The position numbers and the translations under genes were made by a program. Below the pieces are notes generated by a model. The model had not been told where the DNA came from, searched no databases, and was given only the letters and a program-made list of their open reading frames with translations. This document shows, one piece after another, positions 1-6,965 of a stretch of 64,000 bases of DNA. Source of the stretch: UBA1429 sp964482225 (GTDB lineage Bacteria > Chloroflexota > Anaerolineae > UBA1429); assembly GCA_964482225.1 (NCBI GenBank), contig CAYZWT010000010.1, positions 62,001 through 126,000 of the forward strand, in the 5' to 3' direction. Every line of letters starts with the position of its first letter. The stretch's first letter is position 1.

Positions 1-391
1 GGCGAGTGGGCCGATAAGCCGAATTCTGTGCCCCTGCGTTGCCGCAGGGGTGGCGATCATCTATCTGGGACGCCGATTGCTCGACGCCTCACGCGACCTA
101 CCCGAGGCATGGGGCGAGCAGCCCCTGCCCCAACCCGTGGGTTGGGGCGCCTCATGCTTGGTCTTGCTCCCGATGGGGTTTGCCTAGCCGGCCCGGTCGC
201 CCGCGCCGCTGGTGGTCCCTTACACCACCGTTTCACCCTTACCCTGGCCCTTGCGGGCCGGGGCGCTCTGCTCTCTGTTGCACTGTGCCGTCGGGTCGCC
301 CCGCCTGGACGTTATCCAGCATCGCGCTCTTTGGAGTTCGGACTTTCCTCGCCCCTTTGTTAGAGGGGTGCGATCGCCTGGCCCACTCACC
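1..391 (-). ncRNA. rnpB: RNase P RNA (bacterial class A type)
   Basis: This is the catalytic RNA of ribonuclease P, which trims tRNA 5' leaders. Read on the minus strand, the conserved block GAGGAAAGTCCGAACTCC lies at 350-333, and the 3' end carries the classic AGAATTCGGCTTA followed by TCGGCCCACTCGCC. The 5' end GGTGAGTGGGCC (391-380) pairs with that 3' end as helix P1, so the molecule looks complete inside the window. A TTGGCG-N17-TATCAT promoter sits immediately upstream. Length (about 390 nt) is normal for the class. ORFs called across it are spurious. Confidence 0.95.
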
Positions 392-397
392 AGGTTG

Positions 398-426
398 ATG
401 ATAGCATCCGGCAGGCGAAACGCCAA
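398..426 (-). promoter_or_regulatory. Promoter of rnpB
   Basis: On the minus strand, TTGGCG (426-421) and TATCAT (403-398) are separated by 17 nt. The -10 ends 7 nt before the predicted 5' end of RNase P RNA at 391, so transcription would start at the first base of helix P1. Confidence 0.7.
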
Positions 427-722
427 AGGGCGTGCGAGCGTTGGCAGGTGTACACGTGCCCACGTTCGGCGCTGCGCACTTGCCCAGTGGCAGGGGGCAT
501 CGGCGATCCGCCGCAAGCCCTTATCCCCCAACAAGACAAGAATAGCGGGGATGAGGGCGACCGATCGCGACAAGGCAAGAGCAAGGCTCTCCATAGCGCG
601 AACCTTGGCGGCACCCTGAAAGCACGATTCCTGGCGAGTGAACGCGCCCGCCATGCGTCTGCTGCGCATCTCGGGGCTGACTCCTACCCACTTTTGCAGA
701 AAGGGCGTCTTCCCTCTAGGCT
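427..722. other. Non-coding stretch, no supported gene
   Basis: ORFs here lack recognisable similarity and overlap one another on both strands. I see no RNA motif. The right part may belong to an eroded transposon, because a transposase-like fragment starts directly after it. Confidence 0.4.
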
Positions 723-873
723 TTGTGTATCACGCAGGATCGAGAGAGGAGGACGCCCGTGCGGTTAGGATATGGCGAGTTGCTCTGTTTTGTCCAATCA
801 ATGCTGCATGGCTGGCGGCTCACGCGCCAACGCAATCTGGCCCTGCTAGCCCTCGGGATCAGTTCGCCGTTTC
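723..873 (+). pseudogene. Possible N-terminal transposase fragment
   Basis: The frame reads a stretch around LLCFVQSMLHGWRLTRQRNL followed by ALLALGIS. This resembles the N-terminal helical segment of IS4-like transposases (a basic patch followed by RNLALLALG). The similarity stops at about 870, where the IS3-type orfA frame begins. It therefore looks like an older transposase cut off by the neighbouring element. This is family-level pattern recognition on about 30 residues only and could be coincidental. Confidence 0.3.
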
Positions 874-879
874 GGATTT

Positions 880-1116
880 GTGCGACGAGTAGAGAGAGTA
901 CTCTCTCTCGGCATCCAGCCATCGGTGTTCTACCGCTGGCAGCAACAGTTGTTTGAGAACGGCGCCAGCGTCTTTGCGCCACGGGCAAGGAGCGCGCGCG
1001 ACCCCTTGGCCGACAAGGTCAAGGCTCTCGAAGAGAAGCTCACACGCAAGAACGAGGTGCTCTCCGAGTTGATGGAGGAGCAAGTCAGGCTAAAAAAAGA
1101 ACTTGGGGATGCTTAG
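880..1116 (+). CDS. IS3-type transposase OrfA (N-terminally shortened)
   Basis: The 78-aa product would be the DNA-binding half of an IS3-type transposase. It has the recognition-helix motif GIQPSVFYRWQQQ (residues 11-23), then a C-terminal coiled coil of leucine/charged heptads used for multimerisation. Typical OrfA proteins have about 20-30 more residues before this helix. The frame is open back to about 850 without a clear start, and RRVERVLS-LGIQPSV looks like an internal deletion inside the first helix. The start used is GTG. Residues K-K near the end are encoded by A7 (1092-1098), where a -1 slip joins the orfB frame. Confidence 0.6.
   Translation: MRRVERVLSLGIQPSVFYRWQQQLFENGASVFAPRARSARDPLADKVKALEEKLTRKNEVLSELMEEQVRLKKELGDA
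1092..1098 (+). other. Programmed -1 frameshift site (A7)
   Basis: The orfA reading is CTA AAA AAA GAA. A -1 shift on the A run enters the orfB frame, which is open from here through 1128 (decoding R-T-W-G-C-L-A-Q-R-R-V) into the catalytic domain. This is the standard IS3-family arrangement for producing an OrfAB fusion. Confidence 0.65.
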
Positions 1117-1127
1117 CCCAGCGGCGG

Positions 1128-2279
1128 GTGGCCGCTGACACACGCGATGCCGTGGTGGATTGCCTGCGCTATTGGTCAGCCCGCACGGGCCTGGCACAGA
1201 GGCAGTTGCTCACCTGGCTGGGCATCCCCGCCAGCAAGTACTATGACTGGCGCCGACGTTACGGGCAGCCGAACGGGCACAATGCGCAGACGCCGCGCAC
1301 GTTCTGGTTGCTGCCTGAGGAAAGGCAGGCCATTCTGGACTTCCAGGCCCAGCATCCCGAGGAGGGCTACCGACGCTTGTGCTACATGATGCTGGACTTA
1401 AATGTGGCCGCAGCCAGCCCCAGCAGCGTCTACCGCGTGCTAAAGAGCGCTGGGCGCATCGGCCCGCATGATGCCCCCTCAACCAAGGGGCAGGGGTTCG
1501 TGCAGCCCACCCGTGCCCACGCCCACTGGCACATCGATGTCTCGTATCTCAATATCTGCGGCACCTTCTACTACTTGTGCAGCGTGCTAGATGGCTACAG
1601 CCGCTACATCGTGCACTGGGAGATTCGTGAGACCATGACCGAGGCCGACGTCGAGACCATCCTGCAGCGGGGGCGCGAAGCCTTTCCAGGCGCCAGGCCG
1701 CGCATCATCTCGGACAACGGGCCGCAGTTCCTGGCGCGGGACTTTAAGGCATTCGTGCGTCTGTGCGGGATGACGCATGTACGCACGTCACCCTACTATC
1801 CCCAGAGCAACGGCAAGATCGAGAGCTGGCACAAGACGGTCAAACGCGAGTGTATCCGCCCCTTGACGCCACTCAATCTCAACGACGCCCGTCGCATCGT
1901 GAGGGGCTTTGTCCAAACGTACAATACCCAACGTCTGCACAGCGGTATCGGCTATGTCACACCCCAAGCCCGGCTAGAGGGGCTGGACGGCCGGATTATG
2001 GTCGACCGCCGCCGTAAGTTGGCCGCCGCGCGCCAGGCCCGGCAGATGGCGCGTTGCCAGCCGCAGCTCCAAGTGCAGCGGCCCATGCCGGTTGTCGCTT
2101 TGTGCGAGGAGGCGATTCTCCCTATGACGCTGAACCATTACACCCTCGGCTACCACGGGCGAAAGTACACGTCCAGCTTTTCTTCGCCCAGCCCCACAAA
2201 GTTGAACCGTCGGCCCGCGCCGACTCGCGTGCGCTCCAGGGCATCTGCCAGCCAGGTCAGCTCGGTGGTCAGGCCGTAG
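1128..2279 (+). CDS. IS3-type transposase OrfB (DDE/rve catalytic domain)
   Basis: This is the catalytic half of the transposase. An N-terminal HTH_21-like region contains the block HPEEGYRRLCYMM. The rve/DDE core follows, with the first Asp in HWHIDVSYL, the second in IISDNGPQF, and the Glu in SNGKIESWHKTVKRE. C-terminal RLHSGIGYVTP is typical of IS3. The annotated GTG at 1128 is only a formal start, since expression is expected by -1 frameshift from orfA. The last 43 codons lie antisense to the downstream minus-strand gene and are not transposase-like, so the native C-terminus and stop are probably lost. Confidence 0.8.
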   Translation: MAADTRDAVVDCLRYWSARTGLAQRQLLTWLGIPASKYYDWRRRYGQPNGHNAQTPRTFWLLPEERQAILDFQAQHPEEGYRRLCYMMLDLNVAAASPSSVYRVLKSAGRIGPHDAPSTKGQGFVQPTRAHAHWHIDVSYLNICGTFYYLCSVLDGYSRYIVHWEIRETMTEADVETILQRGREAFPGARPRIISDNGPQFLARDFKAFVRLCGMTHVRTSPYYPQSNGKIESWHKTVKRECIRPLTPLNLNDARRIVRGFVQTYNTQRLHSGIGYVTPQARLEGLDGRIMVDRRRKLAAARQARQMARCQPQLQVQRPMPVVALCEEAILPMTLNHYTLGYHGRKYTSSFSSPSPTKLNRRPAPTRVRSRASASQVSSVVRP

Positions 2280-3178
2280 CCCTCCTGCGCCCATTTCGCG
2301 ATGGCCCGCAGCGCCTCGGCATCGTCGGAGAAGAGGTGGGGGCAAAAGAGATTCACCTTGAGGGTCACGGGTTCATTGTCCCGGATGCGCATGGCAAGGT
2401 CCACCTCGGTGCCCGCCGCGTGATAGCGCCGCTCCCAGCCAGGCTCGGTCTGCGCCAGAGCCCAAACCCGCCGCTGCGTCGCGGTGCCCCACCGGGCCAG
2501 CAACGGGGCCACAACGCACGGGTCTGCGGTGTTGGTCATGAAATAGACCTTGACGCAATCCAGGCCGCGGGCGTCGGCGTCCAGCCCGAGGATCATGGGG
2601 GCTGCGGCGGGCAGCAGACGGAACATCTCGCCCAGGGTGGCCAGGCCCTCGGCCAGCCAGGGGGTCCACCTGCTGACGGCAAACAGCCACTCGACAGGAG
2701 ACCCGAGGCAGTAGGCCCACGGGTTATAGTAGACCTTGAGCGCCGGGGGAGCGCTCCCCTTTTGCTGAAGGCCCAGCCATGCGACGAAATTGCCCCGGTG
2801 GCTCGCCTGCCCGGCGGTCAACGAGTCCAGCAGCGCCTCCATGAGAGGCAGGGTCTCTCGACAGCCGACGTCGCGCGCCAGGGCAGTCATGGCCCGGCGC
2901 AACGCGGGCATGCCGTCGGGGGTGTTGGGAGTGGGTTGCACCAAAAAGCGCACGGCAGCGGGCTCCCTGGCCCCCACGGTGACCGAGAGCTCGATGGGGG
3001 TTCCATCGGCGGCGATGCCCGAGGAAAAGGGCGGGGGCGATGCAACCGAGGCGCTCACGCACGGTTCGCCGGCAAGGGCCAGACGTCGCATCAAATCGGC
3101 GCGCTGGAAATCGGCCCCAGGGGCGAACAACGCCGCCACGCAGCGGTCCGTGGCCTGCAAGTAGGTCAGGTCGCTCAT
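2150..3178 (-). CDS. Probable ABBA-fold (DMATS-like) aromatic prenyltransferase of a RiPP cassette
   Basis: The 342-aa protein carries regularly spaced short beta-strand motifs: LKVYYNPW, CVKVYF, LKVNLF and, at the C-terminus, LDVYFRPW. Basic and tyrosine residues recurring in such strands are characteristic of the ABBA barrel of tryptophan/indole prenyltransferases, where they hold the prenyl diphosphate. That family assignment is inferred from motif pattern, not from an alignment. Its ATG overlaps the stop of the upstream radical-SAM gene (ATGA), so translation is coupled. It is the last gene of a four-gene minus-strand unit headed by a small Trp/Cys-containing peptide, which suggests it modifies that peptide. 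Alternative: an unrelated beta-rich enzyme. Confidence 0.5.
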   Translation of the reverse strand: MSDLTYLQATDRCVAALFAPGADFQRADLMRRLALAGEPCVSASVASPPPFSSGIAADGTPIELSVTVGAREPAAVRFLVQPTPNTPDGMPALRRAMTALARDVGCRETLPLMEALLDSLTAGQASHRGNFVAWLGLQQKGSAPPALKVYYNPWAYCLGSPVEWLFAVSRWTPWLAEGLATLGEMFRLLPAAAPMILGLDADARGLDCVKVYFMTNTADPCVVAPLLARWGTATQRRVWALAQTEPGWERRYHAAGTEVDLAMRIRDNEPVTLKVNLFCPHLFSDDAEALRAIAKWAQEGYGLTTELTWLADALERTRVGAGRRFNFVGLGEEKLDVYFRPW

Positions 3179-4269
3179 CACAGGCTCCCCGCTGCGTCCG
3201 TCAGGGTGTTGTCCTCGTCCTGGCGCGGCTCTGGGGGCGCCCACCACCCGTCCCAGCCCGCATCGCCCGTATCGCGGGGGGGCAGCTTGCCCATCGCCTC
3301 CAGACAGAGCAAACAGCGGTAGTGATCCATGCATCGTTGCTGCTGGACGCCCTCGCCCAAGTTGGCATACCGCGCGAGAGTGGCGCGCCATTGCGCCAGC
3401 GCCTGGGGCCAGGGAGTCTGCGTCAGGTCGGCTACCACATCGGCGTTATTGGGCCCCACCCCCGCCGCCTGGCAGCAGAGGGTCAGGCGACACTGGACGT
3501 CTACAAAGGCCTCGGCCCCGCGGAGGAAACTGCATAGGCCCGGTCGCTCGTCGGGCCCGCGCATCAAGTCCGCTCCCAGCGAAAGTTGCACCGGCAGGGC
3601 GTCGGCCCCAGCCCTGTCCAGGGTCCAGCGCTGCGCCCTGAGAAGGTCGGCATAGGCCGGATAGAGGCCCTGGGCGATGATGCCCTCCGAGGGTACAGGC
3701 CGGGTCAGCATCAGGCGATTGGCCCCCAGTTCCTGCGTCAGATGTGCCATCTCCTCCAGGTGAGGCAACATCGCGGTTGTCAGGGTGGATTGGATCTGGA
3801 TCTGCAGCCCTGCCAGGGCGAGCACCTGGATGGTGCGGATCGCATCCTCAAAGGCGCCTGGGCCGCGTATGCGGTCGTGCAGGTAGGCATGGGAACCGTC
3901 CAGGCTGACGGTCATGCTGATGGGGGGGAGGACGCAAAAGGCCTCCAGCAGGGGCGCCAGCAGAGTGCCGTTGGTGGTCAGGGTATAGTGCAGGCCGTGG
4001 GCCGCGATGGTCGCCACGATGCGGGCGAAATCGGGATGCAGCGCCGCCTCGCCGCCCGTCAAACCTACCACCTGCAGGCCCGTGCCCTTGGCCTGGGATA
4101 GGACGCGGTCGAACAGGCCCAGGTCGAGATCCAGGGCGGCGTGATCGCTCTGGAGACAGTGGGTGCAGGTCAGGTTGCAGCGCCAGGTGACGGCAAAGCC
4201 CAGCCTCTGCAAGAGGGCGCCTGGCGCGTCGCCAGGCGCAGCCGGGGCGTTGCCAGCGCGACTCGTCAT
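3178..4269 (-). CDS. Radical SAM/SPASM-type peptide-modifying enzyme (second of two)
   Basis: The 363-aa protein has the radical-SAM signature CNLTCTHC (CxxxCxxC) about 30 residues from its start, followed by GGEAALHPDF (SAM-binding GGE motif) and the TNGTLL strand. Downstream cysteines (in GLCSFL, VQCRLTLCC, RCMDHYRCLLCLE) are consistent with auxiliary Fe-S clusters of a SPASM/twitch domain. Such enzymes install thioether or C-C crosslinks in ribosomal peptides. The gene starts 12 nt after the first radical-SAM gene ends and overlaps the prenyltransferase-like gene by 4 nt. The C-terminal tail (WDGWWAPPEPRQDED) is unusual and has no assigned role. Confidence 0.75.
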   Translation of the reverse strand: MTSRAGNAPAAPGDAPGALLQRLGFAVTWRCNLTCTHCLQSDHAALDLDLGLFDRVLSQAKGTGLQVVGLTGGEAALHPDFARIVATIAAHGLHYTLTTNGTLLAPLLEAFCVLPPISMTVSLDGSHAYLHDRIRGPGAFEDAIRTIQVLALAGLQIQIQSTLTTAMLPHLEEMAHLTQELGANRLMLTRPVPSEGIIAQGLYPAYADLLRAQRWTLDRAGADALPVQLSLGADLMRGPDERPGLCSFLRGAEAFVDVQCRLTLCCQAAGVGPNNADVVADLTQTPWPQALAQWRATLARYANLGEGVQQQRCMDHYRCLLCLEAMGKLPPRDTGDAGWDGWWAPPEPRQDEDNTLTDAAGSL

Positions 4270-4281
4270 CGGGCCGCCACG

Positions 4282-5520
4282 CTAGCGCCCTTTGGCGGGC
4301 GCGGGCGACCCGACGATGGCCCGCATGACGGTCAGGCGCTCCTCCGGGGCCGAGTCGCCGAGGCCGCCTCGCTCGCGCCCCCAGTGCAGCAGGCCCTCGG
4401 CGATCAGGCACAAGGGGTTGACGATCGGCTGCCCCGGCAGGACCGGCAGGGGGCAGGGCCGGCAGCCGCGCCCGAGAAAGATGCACCGGTTGCAGGGAAG
4501 CTGGTCGCTATAGACGGTCTCCAGGTCCCCTTTGATCAGTGTGGCAAAACGGCGAAAGTAGGGGGAAGCCCAGGCGGCCTCCAGATCATCGTCCAGGACG
4601 TTTGGCGGGGCCAACTCGCCACCGACGCGCCGATCATGGGCGAACTGACAAGGCACCAGGGTCCCATCGCAGTTGACGTGGCACATCTGGCTGATGGCGT
4701 CGCAGTCCTTGAGGCCCAAAGGCAGCGACTCGTCCCCCGTCAGCTCGCGCCAGTACTGCATCATGAGCAGGCGGATGGGCGCGATGACCCGCAGGCCAGG
4801 ATGGCGCTGCATGCCGTACAGCACCTGCTCCAAGGCCAGGAACTGCTCCACCGGTGGCGCCCAGAGGCGCTCCCAGTGGGGCACGGCATGCCCCATGGCC
4901 GTGAGATTGTTGATCACCACGCTATCGGCGCCCAACTGGGCCGCAAGATCCACGATGGCGCCCGCCCTCGAGATCCAGGGCCTCATCAGGACGGCTTGCA
5001 CCTGCACCGCCGGGCGCCCCACGGCCCGCCGGTCTCTGGCCGCGACCAGCTTTTCCGTCAGGCCGATGGCCTTCTGAAAGGTACCCTGACCGCGCACCAG
5101 ATCATGGCTCGCGGGGTCGGGCCCGTCGATGCTCACTGTAACGCTGATGGGATCTAGGTCGAGGACTGCCTCCAAAAAAGCAGGGCTCTGGCGGATCCCG
5201 TTGGTGTTGTACGAGACCTCCAGCCCGAGCTGGCGGGCATGGGACACGATTTCGAGAAAGTCCTGCCGCAAGGTGGGCTCGCCCCCCAGAAGGTGCACCC
5301 AGGCGACGCCGGTGGCAGCCATCTTCTTCAGCGCCTGCTTGAGCTGGTCGCCAGAGAGCTCGGAAAGAGGCTGATCGCCCGCCTGGTCGCCGACGCAACA
5401 GTGCAGACAGGCGAGGTTGCAGCGCAGGGTCAGGTCCCAGCGCAGAAGAATGGGCGCCTTGCCCGTCAGGGCAGGTGAAAAGGCTACAGTGGTCTGGTCA
5501 TCGGGCTCGACGGGCGTCAT
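4282..5520 (-). CDS. Radical SAM/SPASM-type peptide-modifying enzyme (first of two)
   Basis: The 412-aa protein has CNLACLHC near residue 35, the GGEPTLRQDF motif, and SYNTNGIR and SVTVSIDG strands of the radical-SAM barrel. A C-terminal SPASM-type set of cysteines is visible: CDAISQMCHVNCDGTLVPCQ, then CNRC and GRGCRPC. These features are typical of RiPP maturases that crosslink a precursor's core peptide. It is the first enzyme after the candidate precursor (115-nt gap, weak ribosome site) and is followed after 12 nt by a second, distinct radical-SAM gene, so the two probably make different modifications or act in sequence. Confidence 0.8.
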   Translation of the reverse strand: MTPVEPDDQTTVAFSPALTGKAPILLRWDLTLRCNLACLHCCVGDQAGDQPLSELSGDQLKQALKKMAATGVAWVHLLGGEPTLRQDFLEIVSHARQLGLEVSYNTNGIRQSPAFLEAVLDLDPISVTVSIDGPDPASHDLVRGQGTFQKAIGLTEKLVAARDRRAVGRPAVQVQAVLMRPWISRAGAIVDLAAQLGADSVVINNLTAMGHAVPHWERLWAPPVEQFLALEQVLYGMQRHPGLRVIAPIRLLMMQYWRELTGDESLPLGLKDCDAISQMCHVNCDGTLVPCQFAHDRRVGGELAPPNVLDDDLEAAWASPYFRRFATLIKGDLETVYSDQLPCNRCIFLGRGCRPCPLPVLPGQPIVNPLCLIAEGLLHWGRERGGLGDSAPEERLTVMRAIVGSPAPAKGR

Positions 5521-5635
5521 AGCAATCCCGCCGAGAGTCTGGCCGAGACAGACGGTGTTCTAGCAGCGAAGCTTACGTCAAGCATGACCCACCTGTTGTT
5601 TGTGAGGCCCCGGTCGCTCGCTCACAGGAACCGTT

Positions 5636-5824
5636 CTAGCAGTTGACGCCGCCGCAGCCTGCACCCCAGGCGGCCGCCATGCCGGGGTTCTGCTTGGCCA
5701 GGTCATTGATCTTGGCCTCGATCTCGGCGATCATGCGCTTCTCGACTGCGCCAACTTTCAGGGTTGACAGCGATTTCTCGAACTCGGCCGTGTCTCTCAG
5801 TCTATCGGGCATACGAAGCAACAC
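5636..5824 (-). CDS. Candidate RiPP precursor peptide
   Basis: The 62-aa peptide has a charged, helical leader (about residues 1-45, with EFEKSLSTL and EAKINDLAK) and a short core-like tail after NPG: MAAAWGAGCGGVNC, ending at the stop. The tail has one Trp, two Cys and many Gly/Ala, as in substrates of radical-SAM maturases. The start used is GTG at 5824, because GAAAGGA lies 9 nt upstream; an in-frame ATG at 5812 has no well-placed site. It sits directly before two radical-SAM genes and a prenyltransferase-like gene on the same strand. I do not recognise the precursor family; the precursor role is inferred from context and composition. Confidence 0.65.
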   Translation of the reverse strand: MLLRMPDRLRDTAEFEKSLSTLKVGAVEKRMIAEIEAKINDLAKQNPGMAAAWGAGCGGVNC

Positions 5825-6040
5825 GTGTGTTTATCCTTTCCCGTCCACTGTTTAGTCTTGCCAGGTTACTGGGTCTGGTCGAACATGAGCATGATCCGGG
5901 GCCTCAGCCAGACTCTATCCCATAATCGGCAGGCCGTCAATCTGGATCGGTTCCAAAGTGTGTTGGCGAGATTGCAGAGAGAGGGACTCTCTGGCATCCT
6001 GTGGGTAAATACCACTCCACCCCAGGAGTCAGGGAGTCCC
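5825..6040. other. Gap between precursor gene and transposase
   Basis: This divergent intergenic region should contain the promoter of the peptide cassette on the minus strand, but I find no clear -35/-10 pair. The transposase frame stays open through it, so it may also hold the eroded left end of that element. Confidence 0.3.
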
Positions 6041-6721
6041 ATGAGCATTTTGCAGCAAGCCCGCGCGTTTGTCCAACGGAGGAAGGCGCTCTCGGAACGC
6101 ACGGAGCAGGATTGGCGCACGTGTCCCAACTGTGGCAGTAACCAGACGCAGCGTCACGGGAGCTACGTTCGTCATCCGACCTCGCTGGAGGGGAAGCAGA
6201 CCGTGCCCATTGCCAGGCATCGCTGTCTCGCGTGCCAACGGACCTACAGCGAGCAACGGGCCGAGTTGGTGCCAGGGAGTTGGTATGCTGACGATGTGCA
6301 CCGTAGCGGCGTAGACCTTTGGATGCACGGACGGATCTCGTTGCGGCGGGCAGCGGAGCTGCTACGCTCGATCATCGGGCGCCAGGAGCGCTGGAAGCTG
6401 TGGCGTGTGTTTCACAAGGATAAGGAAACGGGGGAGCCCTGCTATCTGTCGGCGAGCACCCTACATCGCTGGTTGGATCGCGCCGGGTGCAGCGCCAAGG
6501 CGCGGGTGGAGGGGCAATACGACGATGTGGAAACATCGGGGCAGTTGGCAGTGGACGGTCTGTGGGCGCGGCTGCGCGGCGGGGCGCAAAGAGTGGTGTT
6601 GCTGGTGACGGATACGGTCACGGGGGTGGTGTGGCCGCCCGTCGTGGCACGGACGGAAGAGATGCTCTCCTGGAGAGAGGTCTTTCTGCGTGGGCTGCGT
6701 GCTGGGCTGACAGCGCAATAA
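6041..6721 (+). pseudogene. Truncated transposase with N-terminal zinc finger
   Basis: The 226-aa frame starts at an ATG (MSILQQARAF). A Cys4-type zinc finger follows: CPNCGSNQTQRHGSY and CLACQRTYSE. It then has an HTH-like segment and the beginning of a catalytic domain (LAVDGLWARLRGG, VVLLVTDTVTGV), where the first Asp of a DDE-type active site would lie. The frame ends soon after; related transposases continue for another 100-200 residues with the remaining acidic residues, so this copy is probably inactive. It borders the peptide-modification cassette on the side opposite the IS3 element. Confidence 0.6.
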
Positions 6722-6909
6722 CAGTCATACGGTAGCCAGACCGGGGTTTCCGAGTCAAGCCAGTCGGGTTAGAAGCCCGATGATGTGTGCTGCCGATCGC
6801 AAGAGCGCCTACAGGACGGGCAGAGCCCATTATTCTTCGCCTGACTGCTCCAGGAACATGCCTTCAGGCCTTCTCTCAGTTTTGATGCAATCGCCCTGCC
6901 CCCGTCTCT

Positions 6910-6938
6910 TTGACACCCCCCAGCCGCGCGGCTATGAT
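6910..6938 (+). promoter_or_regulatory. Promoter of the 6966 radical-SAM/pgeF unit
   Basis: TTGACA (6910-6915), 17-nt spacer and TATGAT (6933-6938). The strong fit and the 28 nt to the ATG support 6966 as the start rather than the upstream in-frame ATG at 6780. Confidence 0.75.
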
Positions 6939-6965
6939 CGAGCTCAGCGTGAAAGGAGCAAGCCC

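Larger units (their letters stand above)
850..2149 (+). mobile_element. IS3-type insertion sequence, probably degraded at both ends
   Basis: Two overlapping transposase frames (orfA, orfB) are arranged as in the IS3 family, with an A7 slippery run between them. I could not find convincing terminal inverted repeats. orfA lacks part of the usual N-terminal helix-turn-helix, and the orfB frame runs past any expected stop into the 3' end of the convergent prenyltransferase-like gene at 2150. The limits given are therefore approximate: the left limit is the first open codon of the orfA frame and the right limit is the neighbouring gene's stop. Confidence 0.6.

Noticed and set aside
28..619. Several ORFs over the first 600 nt
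   Set aside because: They overlap RNase P RNA and its promoter region and show no protein similarity.
6780..6965. Longer N-terminus for the 6966 radical-SAM protein
   Set aside because: The extension runs through the TTGACA/TATGAT promoter and lacks similarity; the ATG at 6966 has a good ribosome site.
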